From positions 620,439-684,438 of the forward strand of contig BDIU01000063.1 of the NCBI GenBank assembly GCA_002118135.1: a stretch of DNA of 64,000 nucleotides, given 5' to 3'. The notes beneath the pieces were generated by a model, which had not been told where the DNA came from, ran no database searches, and saw only the letters and a program-made list of their open reading frames with translations. Shown here one piece after another: positions 35,646 to 48,403 of this stretch (its first letter is position 1; the number at the start of each line of letters is the position of its first letter). Both the position numbers and the translations under genes were made by a program. This DNA comes from Trebouxia sp. TZW2008. Lineage: Eukaryota; Chlorophyta; Trebouxiophyceae; Trebouxiales; Trebouxiaceae.

Positions 35646-37760
35646 ATGATCGCTTCCGGAATTCGCACTCAGTCTATCACCAATCGGAGCAGCCTTCTCC
35701 GCGTGTCTCCCATCGCCCAGCGCAAGCATTTCCAGTGCGGCTCTTGCAGCTTACGATCGCATAACTCCCACCGTCGCGCTCCCCGTCCATCACGGCCGCG
35801 AGCTGTGCAGCAAGACTTCTCAGGTACGAATATGCTACATGCAGCACCACGCGGCCTGACTGCATTGCCCTATGGTGGGTCAAAAAGGCCTCACTTGGCA
35901 CAAGTGCAGGTTCCCCTCAGCAAAGCAAGCCTGTCTACAAAGGCATCTATAGTGACTGGACGGTTGAGGAGGATGATGTACGTGAAGTGGTTGCATACAG
36001 AGCTGGTCTGAATGTAGCAGCAGCTGGTGAGGTCAGCTAAAGCATGAAGACACAGCTGCTATGGCTGGTCTCAAATTTAGCATGTTTGCTTTGACATGCA
36101 GCATTACTTGTGGAGACAGTGATTGCCCTGACAGCAGCAGAGTCTGTCCCAGATGTTTGGCAGAATACAGTCGTCGCAGCTGGTGTTGCTGGGCTGGGGG
36201 TCTCACTCTACCTTGTACATATGTATCTAACCTCAATCAAGCGCTTCATTCAGGTCAGTGCAATACATTGCTGCACACTGCCAAAATGCTTTTGCTGCCT
36301 GCTTGATGCTGGAGTTCATGTCCAAGGGTGCTTGTTTGTCCAGGGTCTGTATGCAGTAGGAGCAGCAGGCGCGGTGGGTCTGGCTGTGACACAGGTGGGT
36401 GCACAGTTGAATTGGTACTGGCCCTGTATCTCGCGTGCTGGTACCCAAGACAGAGGTGTGAGCAGCAAACGAGTGTTGCTTTGCCAGGAGCAAATGAATG
36501 CTGCTTTAGCTTTAGCAACTTGTTTACCATGTCATGATTGCCATGAACAGAATCAAACGAAGCCTAAGCCGTTGGGCGTTATAACAGGAGCCTCTGTCTA
36601 TAACGGCAGGCCAGGAACTGGTGCTGATTGCTCGTGACAGAGGTGTGAGGAGGAAAGGCATGTGTGCGCTGCAGGGTGGGCAGGCAGTCCCTCAGTATGT
36701 TGGCGACCATCCTTCATCAGTCTGGCTTGTTGGCCCCTTCTTTGCTGCTGTCACTGGGCTTGCCTTCAAAGAGGTATGGAGCACGCAGAAGTCATCAGGA
36801 TCTACAGCATGACGATGTATTGGTTTGAGTCTGAATTGGCATACTAATCTTATCAGCTGTACACCAACAAAAAGGGTTTTGCGTTGCGCAAGATTGTTGC
36901 TGGTAGCTGCGAGACTTGCATTGAACTGCCTCAAGGTTGTTGCTGGTAGCTGTGGGATTTGCATTGAACTCCTCTTCAGTCCTCTGTGCCAACTGGGCAT
37001 GAACTGCTGCAAGATAGCTTTTTAAGCTTATGGAATGAGTTGTCCCAAACTGGCTTGTTTTCGCTAAGTCATGCACCGTCATGTCATGATGGGCATACTT
37101 ATGTAAAGCTGGCATGCAGGGGGCTTGCTATGGCAAACCAGAGGCGATCGCGCTCTTCTTCTTGACGCCAGCCCTGCTTTTGGGTCACTTGACAGGGCTA
37201 GTGCCTCAAGGGGCTGAAAAGGGCTTGCTGATCACATTTGTGGCGCTTTTCAGTGTCTTTGCTGGCCGCAAATGGACTCAAGCCATCAAAGACGACATTG
37301 GAGACAAGTCAGTGTTCATGTAAGTGCCGCTGATCTCCCTCAGTACGCAACAGCTTTTGTGTCTTCATTTGGATCGCTCTCACGTGTAATTTGCCTGTTC
37401 ACCACTACCAACTACGAGGAACGTGAACCAGCAAAGCAGATATGACAACCACTGGCAAAATGCATCAATCGCTGCAGACATATACAGCATTTGCTTTGCA
37501 CTGTGTCATATTGGGGATCAAATCGCCATGTCTGGTATGCCCTTTTTGTCTGGCCACAACTTTGAGGCTGCACTCACAGTCTGCTGTGCAGACAGCCTTC
37601 ATTTGAGTTGACTCACTGGCTGAGGCATGGATTGCTTGCAACTTAGTTCAAAGGTTTCAGATAGGCTGCACTCACGATCTTCTGTGCTTCTGACAGGTAT
37701 CAAGCTTTACCTGTAGAGGAGCAAGAAAGACTAGATGCAGAGCGCGGAATGAGACACTGA
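35646..37760 (+). CDS. Plastid-targeted DUF2301-like integral membrane protein
   Basis: Function unknown; the family is shared by cyanobacteria and plastids. Exons: 35646-35823, 35910-36026, 36102-36253, 36344-36394, 36675-36773, 37120-37319 and 37697-37760, giving 286 residues. Residues 1-55 are rich in Arg, Ser and His with no acidic residues, typical of a chloroplast transit peptide. A soluble segment (YKGIYSDWTVEEDDVREVVAYRAGL) follows, then five to six hydrophobic spans. These include VVAAGVAGLGVSLYLVHMYL, GLYAVGAAGAVGLAVTQ, WLVGPFFAAVTGLAFKE, GACYGKPEAIALFFLTPALL and LLITFVALFSVFAGRK, ending DDIGDKSVF and a short acidic tail. The pattern GLAFKEG-CYGKxEA with DDIGDKSVF is what I associate with DUF2301, from memory. 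Segments of the intron before the fifth exon repeat each other (36440-36660). It is probably a thylakoid or envelope protein. Confidence 0.75.
36890..36985. repeat. About 50-bp direct duplication in DUF2301-like gene intron 5
   Basis: The sequence GTTGCTGGTAGCTG followed by a near-copy of GAGACTTGCATTGAACT occurs twice in tandem about 48 bp apart. It lies wholly inside the intron. Confidence 0.65.
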
Positions 37761-38814
37761 ACGCCAAGTTTCAAAAACTTGTGATGCTCCGCCAAATAGC
37801 AGCAGGAGTGGTCTTGCATGTGCCGCTATTTCAGCAGAGCAGCAAATCGCAGTGCTCTGATCAGCATGAGCAGTAAAGCCTCCTCAGTCAGTACAAACAT
37901 ACGCGGTGTATGCAGTGACTGCGGCCAATACTTTGCTTAAGAAGTACAGTTCTCGCTGTTTCAGTTTGTGTCATTGGTAGTTGCAGCAAATGCACAGCTG
38001 ATTTTTGAGCAATTCTTTGGTTGCTGCTCACGCCTGTACCTTCTTGTTCACAAAATTGACACTGTACTTTGGCAGCATCCAGAAACATGCTCAGTATCTT
38101 GCAAACGTTTTGTGCTGCGTCGTACTCATCATTTTCTGGGTTAGCACTATGCTTAGCCGTTATACGCCAGTGCCAAGAGGCATTGGCTGTTTCAAGGTAG
38201 CGGCCAAGTCACCCTTGTTAAACCTGTTGCGTGCAGAAATGACAATGACGAAATCTTGCCTATTCTATTAAGGTGAAGGTAAATGTTACAATGTGATCAA
38301 TGCATGCCTGCACTTTAAGGGCAATTGCTGCGCCACACAACAGCTCGAAACAAGGGTTCAAGTCTGATGGCAAGTCTGATGGTACGCAGCGACATGCACA
38401 CTCAAGATTTGATATCTCACCCCTTTGTGGGTTACATCAGGACAAATTGTGCATGTCATGAAATCGCCAAATGACAATGTCTTGAATTGCACAAGCATAC
38501 CGTCCCAAAACTGCTTGACAAGATCAACAAACAGCCTTTGCCATGGTGGTGCCACAGAAAGTGCAAAACCCTGTTGTATATACCTGCTCACTCCGTACTG
38601 TCTCTCAAGTGTGACAAGAAATGCTGCAAGTCTCTCCTCACTGTAGATGTTGCATGAAATGATTGACTGAGCTTGCACAGCATTTTTGCAAAACTTGTTT
38701 GGTGGTCATGCGTTGCATTGTTCTGCCACAAGCTAAGCACCATTCAGAAACCTGCATCATGCTCCAAGCATAGCGACAAACCCTCAAAATCATGCTCAAG
38801 CAAATTTGCAACAA
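37761..38814. other. Convergent 3' intergenic region; possible exon-like fragment
   Basis: This lies between the DUF2301-like gene (+) and the coiled-coil gene (-). A minus-strand open stretch of about 100 codons (38358-38678) has protein-like composition, with an internal splice-like site. It has no ATG and no family I know, so I do not call it a gene. Confidence 0.4.
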
Positions 38815-41800
38815 TCACGCCTGCACTGCTTGCTCTGTCTCCCTGACCATAGCCTCTGGCGAGCTCGAGTGCGAGCTGATATTGGGTGAGTCAGCATCAG
38901 CCTGAGCATCAACGCTGCCTATTGCTGCTGCTGCTGCTGCACTGTCTTTGTAGCCCATGAGTACACCCCTTTTCTGGTCTGTAGATAGCGCCTGAGCTTG
39001 GGCATCATCAGTGGCAGAATCAACAGATGCAGCTTGAGGTATTGAACTTTCATGACTGTTGGTGTGCAGCTCTGAGGCAGCTGCACTGCCCTGAGCCTTG
39101 ACTGACTCATCAGTCATGACTCGCTTGCTGGGCCTCGAGTCAGTGAGGTCTGTATCCTTATCTTGACTGCGCTCACGCTTGAGTGGGAGCTGCTGAGGGC
39201 TCATGTCCTGACTGGATGCCTTTGTCTGAGCTGCACTCACAGGCACAGCACTCACAGGTGCAGTCTGGCTCCAAGCATGAGCATGGGTTGCCTGATTAGG
39301 CGCTTGTGACTGCGCTGTGCTGACAGGTACAGCTTGACCCCATGCAGGCAGCCAGGGCGTCTGGTAACAGGCCTGCATGCCAACTGCCCCTATTGGCATG
39401 CTAAATGCCCCAGTAGGCATGCCAACAGAAACAGCCCCATTAGGCAGGTTTTGGTTGCTGCCAATGCTACTGGCAGCCCAAAATTGTGGTACCGGCACAG
39501 GCACATGCCCAGCTTTTGTTTGCTGGGGGCCTGAAGGGCCGGGCTCATGGGTAGCAGCTGCCTTTAGCTGGAGCTGATCGATAGGAACCCCTGGAGGGCA
39601 AGGATGGGCACCAGCTGCCGCCTTTAGCTGGAGCTGATCGATGGGGGGCCCAGAAGGGCAGGGATGAGCAGCAGCTGCCTTTAGCTGGAGCTGATCAATG
39701 GGCAGGCTTGTGCTGCCTAAACCCTCAAGAGCGCTGCTCTGAGAGGAGTGCAGCGTGGAAGGGGACGGCACCTGGCTCCAGAAATTGCTGGAAGACGGCA
39801 CCTCCTCTGCTGCCTGCACACCAACAATGATTATGGTACTTACAACAGTGATAATGACAACATCAGTAACAATTACATAGCAACGACAATAACAAGACCA
39901 TCAACAAAAGTAGTATCCATATCCATAACAATTGTTGTAATGTTGTAATTTATGGAAATGACGAGTCACACATTCTTAACACAGGTGCTAGACCTGTGCG
40001 GCCCAAGTCCTGTCTCACCAGGCTGCCTAGTTGTGAGCACAGTGTGCCCAAGTAGTTTGCAAGCAAAGTCCAAGTGATTTGCCATAAGCTTTGACAATTC
40101 AGGTTACAGCAATGCCATTCACCCACCTTGTTGCTGCCCTGCTGCTGTGTCAGAGTGTCTACAATAGAGTTTGATCCCTCCCCAGCAGTGAACCCCGCCT
40201 TGGCCGACTCCACTCCCTCAGACCCCTCCTGACCCCCCTGGGTTGCTGGGGGTGTGGGTTGCGGGTGGGCCCACACACTGGCAGCCAATACCCTGAAGGC
40301 CGCTACTTCCTGCTGACATTGCTGAGCTGTAGCCTCAGCAGCAGCGGCGCGTGCTTCAGCGCTGCGTTTGCCTTGACTAAGCCGCTGCACATCCATCTTC
40401 AGGGCTGACACCTGCACATCACAATTGCGTGTTGCTTTCTGCCATGTGCAGTGCTAAAGTACGTGGATTGAGTGCAGGAGCATGAGACTTTGTAAGGTTT
40501 GTCTACGTGAGGTGGCGCTCAGCATGCCAACAAGCAGCCCTGCTGCAGAGTATGCCAGGCAATTGAGCTGCAGATGAACGTGCTGCAAATGCAGGAGTCT
40601 CAGGGTGTGTGCGGTTTGCCTGAGTGGGGAGGCATTATAGCTGAGCATGTTGAGAGAAATATGCAAGATTAGAAGAGGTTGAGAGGTTTGCTGGTCACTT
40701 GAAAGTGTATCTGCAAGAAACAGAGATGACAAAATGGCCTGGGTGAGGTGGCGCTGCAGCTGGACGCACTGCACTTGTGTGAGGCTGGCACGTACACCCT
40801 TGAGTTCCAGAGGATTGTGTACAACATGTGGGGATTGGAAGAACAACCTGGATGAGGTGCTCGCTGTAGGTGATGATTTGAGAAGAAGTATGCAAGAGTG
40901 TAGAGGGTTGTGGGGTTTGCCTGGGTGAGGTGGCGCTGCAGCTGAGTGTTTGAACATGTACAGGCAGGAAGAGGAGTTTGAAGACTTGCGTGGCTGAGGT
41001 GATGCTGCAGCTTTCATCCTGGGCTTTTGTCAGGCTGGCATGTAGACAATTGAGCTGCAGCTGTGTAATACTTGCCTGGGTGAGGTGGCAAGGACAGCGT
41101 GCCACCAGGCAGCTAGGATTGTGAGTTAACAGATGTGTTGGTTGCAGGGTTAAAACTGCATGTGAGTGAGGGATTGTGGCAGTTGCCTGGGTGAGGTGGC
41201 GCTGTAGCTGGGCACGCTGCAAGTCCAGGTCCTGCTTCAGCTGCAGGGCTTTTGCACGCTGCTCAGCTTCCCTACTGCGTGCCTCCTCAACAGCCCCCTC
41301 ACACACCAGACGCTCCTCCTTCAGCACCCGCACCTGCATTAACAAAAGTCTGAAACATAATTTCCATGACATCAGGAGGAACGCTGAGAGCTCCTAGATA
41401 GTGGAAAACAAAGGCAAAGAACTGTTGCAAGAAGTGGGTTTCTTGTCAGCAGTGGCCAGGGCATGGACCGGTCAAAACTGCCTTGGATGAACAAAAATCA
41501 AGCATCAAGAATGGCTGGCAAATGCCGTGAGAGCCAAAATCACCAATGAAAGAAGCTTGCAGGTACAAGTCAGATTGTACCACGTCTTGAAGCTTAGGTG
41601 TTTTGCACTGAGGGAGATATACCTCTTCCACGAGTCGCTTGAGGTCAGTGTCACGCCCAAGTCTGGTCAGGTTGACAGCGCTGGACTGCCGACCCACTCC
41701 CCTTGCTAGATCCCTCTGACTGCCACGTCCCTGCCTCAACCCCAGGCCTACCCCGTCCCCACCCCCCTCCCCCGCCTCCAGGTCCTGATCCTCAGCCTGT

Positions 41801-44800
41801 GCATTCACACTGTCTACTGTGACCCTGCCGTGTTGCCGGCGTGACTAATTCCTTCTACATTTCATATTGGACCATGATGACGCAAGGGCTTGTTCCTTCT
41901 TAGTCTAACAGTACTATGGGTCAACAGCAGTGTCAGGTGAGCCAACCTGGCAAAGGCTCAGGCCTCACATACCTAGCATTCCTGCTGAAAGTTGGATCAT
42001 CCATGCTACAGTGTGTAGTTCACCGACGACACACAACTGCATGGATGCAACAACTTTCAGCGGGAATGCTAGGCATGTGAGGCATGAGTCCTTGTCAGAG
42101 TGACTACTTTGACAGTGCTGTTCTACGATGCTTTCTGCTTCTTGGTACAGGGTGAGGCCGTACAGGGACGCAGCGCTCAGCTTGCAGGCAGGCGCAGATC
42201 GCAGGCGCTTTGATGTGAGAGCGCCAAGACTATGCATTAGGGAGGCAATGCACAATATAGCGAGTACCTTTCCAGAATCATGTTGGTAGCAATGCGTAGC
42301 AGATGTATGAATACATCACACTGCACTGCCTTGGCTTGAACAAGGTCGGTGCATTGCAATGCACAACGGCATATGCTTTGCAGTCTCAACACCATGGCTG
42401 CAGCAAACCTCAACAAGTGAAAGAGAAGTGAAAGTTTTTACAGCATAGCTGTCATGACAAAGCATTGACATGCAACACAGAGCCTGCCTCTGCAGCTGTC
42501 TTGAGCATTGATCCAGTTCCAGTCCAAAGACATTATAGGATGCTAAATGCAACTGGTTTTCATCAACAAGACGACAGATTTTCACCAGCATTAGATGTAA
42601 TCGAACTTTTTTTATGGCAACAACTTTGGGACAGACAGCAAACAATGTGCATGGACATCTCATGCAACCAAACTAAACGGTGCAAGCTGTACCATATTGG
42701 CTGCCTCAGTATCCCCCTCCTGGCTGTGCAAGCTGAAAGCTGGGCCCTCTTCACCTGACCGCTCCTCTTCGTCAGCCTTGCAGCCATTTGCACCATCCAA
42801 GGAATCGTCTGTAGGACTCCATCTGGTCCCTCCCTGCTGTTGCTGTTGATGCTGCTGTTGATGCTGCTGTTGATGCTGAGCGTTATTGCGTGCATTGGGC
42901 CGCCGTGCTCGGCTGCCATTCACAACCTGACTGCCATCCTGTGCAAAAAGCACAGGCACAGTCAAGAGGTCTATCTGATCTATCCAGTCCGTGACAGGAT
43001 GTCATGCCACATGGAATTGTCTATAGGGCTACATCTGCATGGTGATGGTGCTGGTGCTGGGCATGATTGCATGCATGGGGTTGCCTTAGTGTACCTGCTT
43101 GGCTGGCGCTCACAGTTTGGCTGCCATCCCGAGTGTGAAACAAAGGCACAGTCAGCAGGTGTATTTAGTAGGAACATGAGACCTGCAAAGATATAGATCA
43201 TGCAGCTGCATGGTGCCGACTTAACAAACTGCAGATGTAGTCAAGTTGCCTGTCATGACTTGGACTCTGCTTACAAGCAGTAAATTGACCTCTACTGTGA
43301 ACGGCATGCTAGCTGCAAATTGCCAAATCCCCTCATCACTGAACACGCAGCTCAAGATCTTTTGGCAGGTGGGGCGCATTGACCAGCACAGCCACAATGG
43401 ATGAAGCTGGCAGTTTGCAGCAGAAGCAATGGCCTAGCTGGCGCAGCATTGGTGCACAAAATGAATTCACAGTGTCTGTCAGAAGCAGACAGGAAGATCC
43501 TCAACAAAAGTCATGTCAAGCGGATACCCCACAAAGGCACCATCTTTCAAGGCAGGTCGCAGAGCTGGTATGAGACATGAGGGGTGATGTAAATCCAGAT
43601 ACAGCTGTTCCTTATGAACTGTAGATGACTAAGACTGAGGAAGAGGTGCACTACATGCTGAGCTAAGTGACCTGCCCTTCTGCTTACAGTCATCTATAAT
43701 ATTGTCCACAACAGCTGCGTCCCAGGATGCATCACCCCATGTGTCCAACATCAGCAGGCCATGCAATGCTCATGACGATGACTCTGGCGCCTAGTCTGCT
43801 TATGCTGCTATTGTTGAGCATTGGCGACTGTGGTAGATTGTATACCAACAGTACACAGCACCTCAGACAGGATGCAACCAGGACAACAGCAGACACATGC
43901 AAGAAACCAAACAAGTCACAGCAGAACCAAGGACTCATGCCCTGGCTTTCTTCAAAAGTAACTTTCTCCAGAATGTTTACATACAGAAAAGCTGATGTCC
44001 CCTGGACGCAAAACGACTTGGCAGATGTGCAACACCACCTTCATGCTGCAATCCAGCATGAAGCCATCATTCAAATACTTGGTACAGGAAGTCAAGTTAC
44101 AGGCCAGGTACAGCTCAAGGGTCAACCTGTGTGCCAGACTGATCAAGCATGTTGGAGGCACTGCCACGGCGGGGGATAGGGGTGGCTGGGCGACCCCTGC
44201 TACCTCGGGCCCCGCCCCTAGGGAAGGGTGACTCCAGGTCAGGTGGACCTGACGCTATCTCCTCATCTGCCTGCACAGAGCAGCAGCCAGTTCAGAAAGA
44301 CTAAGTGTAACAAAATACTGACTTCATAAGGCATTGACCCCTGCTACCCTGACCCCCCACACCTAGGGAAGGGTGACTCCAGATCAGGTGGGCCAGATGC
44401 TATCTCCTCATCTGCCTGCACTAGCATGCCACACAGCACATCTGAAGCTTCTTGAAGCAGGCAGATTCTGGAGCATATTCTGTCATGTTGTTGGCACGAG
44501 TCCACAGTTGAGTGGACTTACCCGGCCAAAGTGTATCAACCTGGACCTTGCTCATATCAGCATGCTTAGTTGCTGCAGGAAACTGCTGCTTTGACCCATG
44601 AACTTCATCACGACCTTTTGATGTCAACAGGCGTACATAGTGGGATTGAGCACAGCACATGAGCTCATGCCAACTATGCTCATAACACAGAAAACGCAGC
44701 TTTTGCATGTCATCAGAAGCAGACTTCCTGCCATAAACCACACCATGTTGTCAATAGTCACTGCTAATCACATCAACATTCCAAATCGATATGATGCTTA

Positions 44801-46517
44801 CAGTGAAGGTGTTGATGGCATTCTGCTAGTCGAGTCAGCACACTGCATTGTTATGACACTTACAGTGAAGGCGTTGATGGCATTCTGAAGGCTGTCAGCC
44901 TCCCCAACGGAGGTGCCATTGTGGTTCCAGAGGCGGCTGCGGGGGCGCGGGATCTGTGCAGACTGCTTGCTGTTGACCGGCGGCTCCCCTGTGGACACTC
45001 CCCTGCCTGTGGTCTCTGTACCACCTGCATGCATGCACACAACTCTGATCTGATGAACTGTTTGAGCTTTTGGTGTCAAGCATATATACATGAAAAGATT
45101 GCTTGTATGAAAATATTTCCAAAAAATGCTGACACAACTAGAAGCACAAAGTCGAATCTTTGCAATTTCCCAAGCACATGCAGCTGTTAGCCCCAGACTA
45201 CTGGCATGCTGTTATTTGTCTGCAATACATACCACTGTTGTGGCAACCTCATTGCATGCAAAGGCTTCTGCTGCATCCACAGAAACACGACCGAGCGCTC
45301 ACGTGGTTGACACAGCAACAGCACGATGAAGCTGACACACCTGCCTATTGGGGTAAGGAACAGGTGACCATCAGCCCATCAGTATTGATTTGCCATACAG
45401 CCATAGAACACTTCATGCTGCTGCTATGTCATGCCATGCTATGTCGTCAGAACCAGGCATGATGCTACGCAAAGCAAGGTGCAGGGAGCGCAGCAGCATT
45501 TACCTGTGGCAGCCATCAGCAAAGCATCAAACAGCTCGCTGCCACCGCTCTTGGCTGGGGCAGCAAAAGCCGGGGGGTCAGGGGCCTCAGGTTTCATGCC
45601 GGCCTGCAGGTGGGTTTCACCGCTGCTGGTGTCCACCTCAGTAGGAGACAATCCCTTTGCAGGCAGCCCATTAGGTCGTGCTATTGTGTCGGGCTGGAGC
45701 CTGTCTGCTGGCCTCTTAGGTTGCTGCTTATCCTGAGCAGCAATCACAAAGATTTTCAGGGCTTCCCAGCCTGCAGGTGGGTTTCGGCGCTGATGGTGTC
45801 CACCTCAGGAGGAGACAGCCCCTTTTCAGTGAAGCCCTTGCTGGCCCTGGGTGCAGTGTCGGGTTGGAGCCTGTTTGAGGGCAACCGAGGTTGCTGCTTA
45901 TGGGCAGATACCGCATTGGCTGTCAAAGCCTGCCAGCACTGTAAAGGGAAGGCTTACCCTGTTGCTTGGGATAGCATGCACCGTTTGCTATGTGCACAAA
46001 GAGCCACGGCAATGCGACCTCATTATGGTTGCAGAACCACAGCAAAAGTCGTCAAGCCTGGCAAAGTCAGGACTTGCAGTCAGCAGAGAGCTGTTGAGCA
46101 GTGCTGTAGATACTGGTATGCTACAAATCAGCAAGGCGCCAACAGCACACAGATGGTTGACTTGCATGCACATGGGCAACATGGCTCAATTGCAATGACA
46201 GCGTCCTGCCTCAAAGCCCAGAGCATGTCTCAGCTGCTCATTCCGACTGCAAACAAGCTGTGCTTACCAGCAGCTCTTGGTTGCCGCAGTTACAGGAGTG
46301 ATCTCCAGCTGACACCATGACAGTGCCACTGCCATTCTTGGCGTCAATGATTTCTACATCCACTAGACATGGACATAGATTCAAGTAGTCCAGATCATAT
46401 CTGATGACTGTGGACAAGTACTGATTGTCTGTGCCATATCTGTTGCGGTCTAGGTTGGTTGAGTACTGACTCCCTGACTTGTCTGAAAGCGAGTGCCGCT
46501 TTAGCTCTTCAGGAACC
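38815..46517 (-). CDS. Large coiled-coil, low-complexity protein, unrecognised family (N-terminus unresolved)
   Basis: I cannot name the family. Exons that chain by phase: 46517-46268, 45732-45504, 45024-44864, 44270-44127 and 42938-42693, then 41824-41623, 41333-41187, 40411-40127 and 39813-38815 (stop). The link between 42693 and 41824 needs one more small exon I could not fix. Upstream exon-like pieces near 46733-46791, 46870-46930 and 47050-47155 probably belong to it. Features in order: a Cys-containing N-terminal part (RYDLDYLNLCPCLVDVEIID), SELFDALLMAATG, Arg/Pro-rich disordered stretches and a poly-Gln/His tract. A charged coiled coil follows (VRVLKEERLVCEGAVEEA through SALKMDVQRLSQGKRSAEAR). 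The Gln/Ala/Pro-rich C-terminal exon has three IDQLQLKAAA units and a nuclear-signal-like SRPSKRV. It could be a scaffold or transcription-related protein. The intron after 41187 uses a GC donor; many introns hold exon-edge copies. Confidence 0.5.
40440..41110 (-). repeat. About eight copies of a GC-donor exon edge in one intron
   Basis: The 3' edge of the coiled-coil exon ending at 41187 (QLQRHLTQ, then donor CAG-GCAACT) is repeated across the following intron. On the plus strand it appears as GCCTGGGTGAGGTGGCGCTG near 40738 and 40918, and as shorter or diverged forms near 40497, 40612, 40840, 40990 and 41075. Several keep CACCCAG followed by GC. Spacing is roughly 70-115 bp. Confidence 0.75.
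41963..42082. repeat. Imperfect inverted repeat, arms about 44 bp
   Basis: The left arm at 41963-42006 (CCTCACATACCTAGCATTCC and on) and the right arm at 42039-42082 are reverse complements with about five mismatches and a 32-bp spacer that is itself partly complementary. It lies in an intron of the coiled-coil gene. No target-site duplication is evident, so it may be a snap-back duplication, a MITE-like remnant or a hairpin RNA source. Confidence 0.75.
43040..45916 (-). repeat. Exon-edge copies in the coiled-coil gene
   Basis: Four exons have partial copies here. The DGSQVVNGSRARRPNARNN exon has one at about 43050-43140 (DGSQTVSASQ, with a His-rich tract). ADEEIASGPPDLESPFPR has one at about 44345-44420. 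The NAINAFT donor edge has one at 44793-44825. DKQQPKRPADRLQPDT through ETHLQAG has one at 45770-45905. The 45770 and 43050 copies lie upstream of the exon on the transcript; the 44793 and 44345 copies lie downstream and upstream of their exons respectively. Confidence 0.75.
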
Positions 46518-46791
46518 CTGCATTTTAAAGCACAGCATGCATTTCAGGACTGAGTGCACCATGGTGGCACAGCATGCATTTCATGACTGGATTGAACACA
46601 GTGCAAAGGCAGAGCTTTGACATGGGCAGGGGTAAGATGGCCGTTATCCCACACCCCAGGATGGGGTAGGCTATCCAGCACAGATAGATGGGCTATTTGA
46701 AAGAAGCATTGGTCTAGGGCATGAATGCATACCTATGGGTGCCGCTTGACAGCTCAACCACTTTGGTCCGCCTGGTGTTGTTTGACAGCAG

Positions 46792-48403
46792 CTGCAGCCA
46801 CAGCAAAGATTTGCAAGTATTGCTCCTGTGGCAGGATTTGGCAAGATGATGACGAGTCAGAGCTGAAACAAGTGTCTGTCAGCTTACCTCCAAAATGTTG
46901 CGACTTATGTCTCCTCGAACATTCTCTGCAATGTAAAGAGTGGAGAGGACCTGCAGCCATGTCCAACTTGCAAATGCATGCAAGGTTGCTGCAACTGCAG
47001 TGGCAGTCAGAAAGCTTGCATAGCCCTTTGGTCAGCAATGCTTGCCTGTAGAAAGGCTGAAGTGACGGAGGCACAAGCTTCTGTCTCTTCTGGCAAATCA
47101 AAATCCATTGCAACTTCGATCTGGGGGTAGTGCTTCCAACGAAAATGCGCCTTGTACCTGCACATGCAAAAGACGCTGACGCAAGCTGACATTTAAAGGC
47201 AGGTGCTGCCAGGTCTAGGAAAGCCGGGAAGCCTTGTTGAGGCTGATGAAAAGGTTCCGGAAGCTTGAAAAGGTCATGCAGGGGACGCCCGACTGCCGTC
47301 AACGATGTGATAGTCAATTCAAAAAGAACCTACAGTAGTTGGTTGTTTGTCGGGCGCGTCCGACACGGTTTCGTTGGTATGGTCATCTTACGTCTTCGAA
47401 GCTAAGTCAAGCAACTTCACAGCGTTGCTGGCTGATTTGAGCTCACTGCCGACAGCTGCTCCCATGTTGTGAGAGGAACTTGGTATAAGCGATATGGGTA
47501 ACGCTGCACTCAAGGCGTTGTACGCTAGACCGAGCCATAAGGGGTACAGTTGCCAAGCCTGCAGATCAACGGCGGTACAGTTAAGTTTTGCAGCACGCAC
47601 GCTGTCAGTGACTGAATATTGTACAACAATACAGATGTAGATGACATGCATGGCTTGACTTGCTTGAACGGCGCTTTCGGAAAGCTCACTGGTGGTGTGA
47701 TGCTTGACTTCCGAGATTGAAATAGGCCGTTCCGGAACCTCGTTCGAAACGCAACAGCTACACTTGACGTCCTGATGAACACATGAGCAATACGACTTGC
47801 GAAACTGTGCTTGCACGGCTGTGTACAACGGAACGCTAGGAGTCACGAGAGTGCAGGCTAAGCAAACGAACGGGACTCAGTTGCGTCTGAGCTTATCCCT
47901 TGCTTTGGGTGAGCCCAACGAAAGCATAGTCGCGCAACAAAGAGTCTAGCAACGAGGTATGAGTCAATGCAACATTGAGGTAGAAGCAAGCCTGCAGATC
48001 GGAGCCTGCTGTCAGAACCTCCGTTCCGGCGCCTATGTGTGTTTGGCCGAGCTGGCGAGATCAGTCAACGCAACTGTGTAACCCTTCGCACACACGCACA
48101 AGGTTCTGCCTATTTTTGATACTTTGGCAGAACTCCATACAGAATGTTCCTTGTTGAAATCGCAGAGCACGGTATCCAGATCATAATCAGCAGGCGCATG
48201 GAACAATAGGATGTTGGTTTGCCAATGCATCCTGGTAGGAGTACTTCAAGATTAATGGTCACACGTTGTTATTCTTTCGTTCACTAGCAGTACACAGCTG
48301 AACAATTGCGCTATAAAGGTACCAGCAAAGTTGAATGACACATGGGCAGGCTTCATTCCTTGAAGCAGGAGCACTCAAGCTGGACCTCAAAATCAATACC
48401 AGA
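46792..48403. other. Exon-like pieces and upstream region of the coiled-coil gene
   Basis: Minus-strand protein-like segments occur at 47050-47155 (YKAHFRWKHYPQIEVAMDFD, ending at a possible GC donor CTACAG-GCAAGC) and 46870-46930 (NVRGDISRNILE with a GTAAGC donor). Another lies at 47200-47330 (LFELTITSLTAVGRPLHDLF). I could not join them in one phase. A 150-codon open stretch without ATG (47388-47846) has two hydrophobic patches. The remainder up to the BRWD stop at 48404 is unassigned. Confidence 0.4.

Noticed and set aside
38358..38678. Minus-strand open stretch of about 100 codons downstream of the coiled-coil gene
   Set aside because: It has protein-like composition but no start, no homology I recognise and no consistent partner exons.
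42100..42255. Possible missing exon of the coiled-coil gene (SAASLYGLTLYQEAESI)
   Set aside because: It has plausible composition and a GTAGAA donor, but the acceptor is weak and the phase cannot be confirmed.
47388..47846. 150-codon minus-strand open frame as a separate gene or first exon of the coiled-coil gene
   Set aside because: It has no ATG at its start, and its best donor (AAGAC-GTAAGA) does not join in phase to the next exon-like segment.
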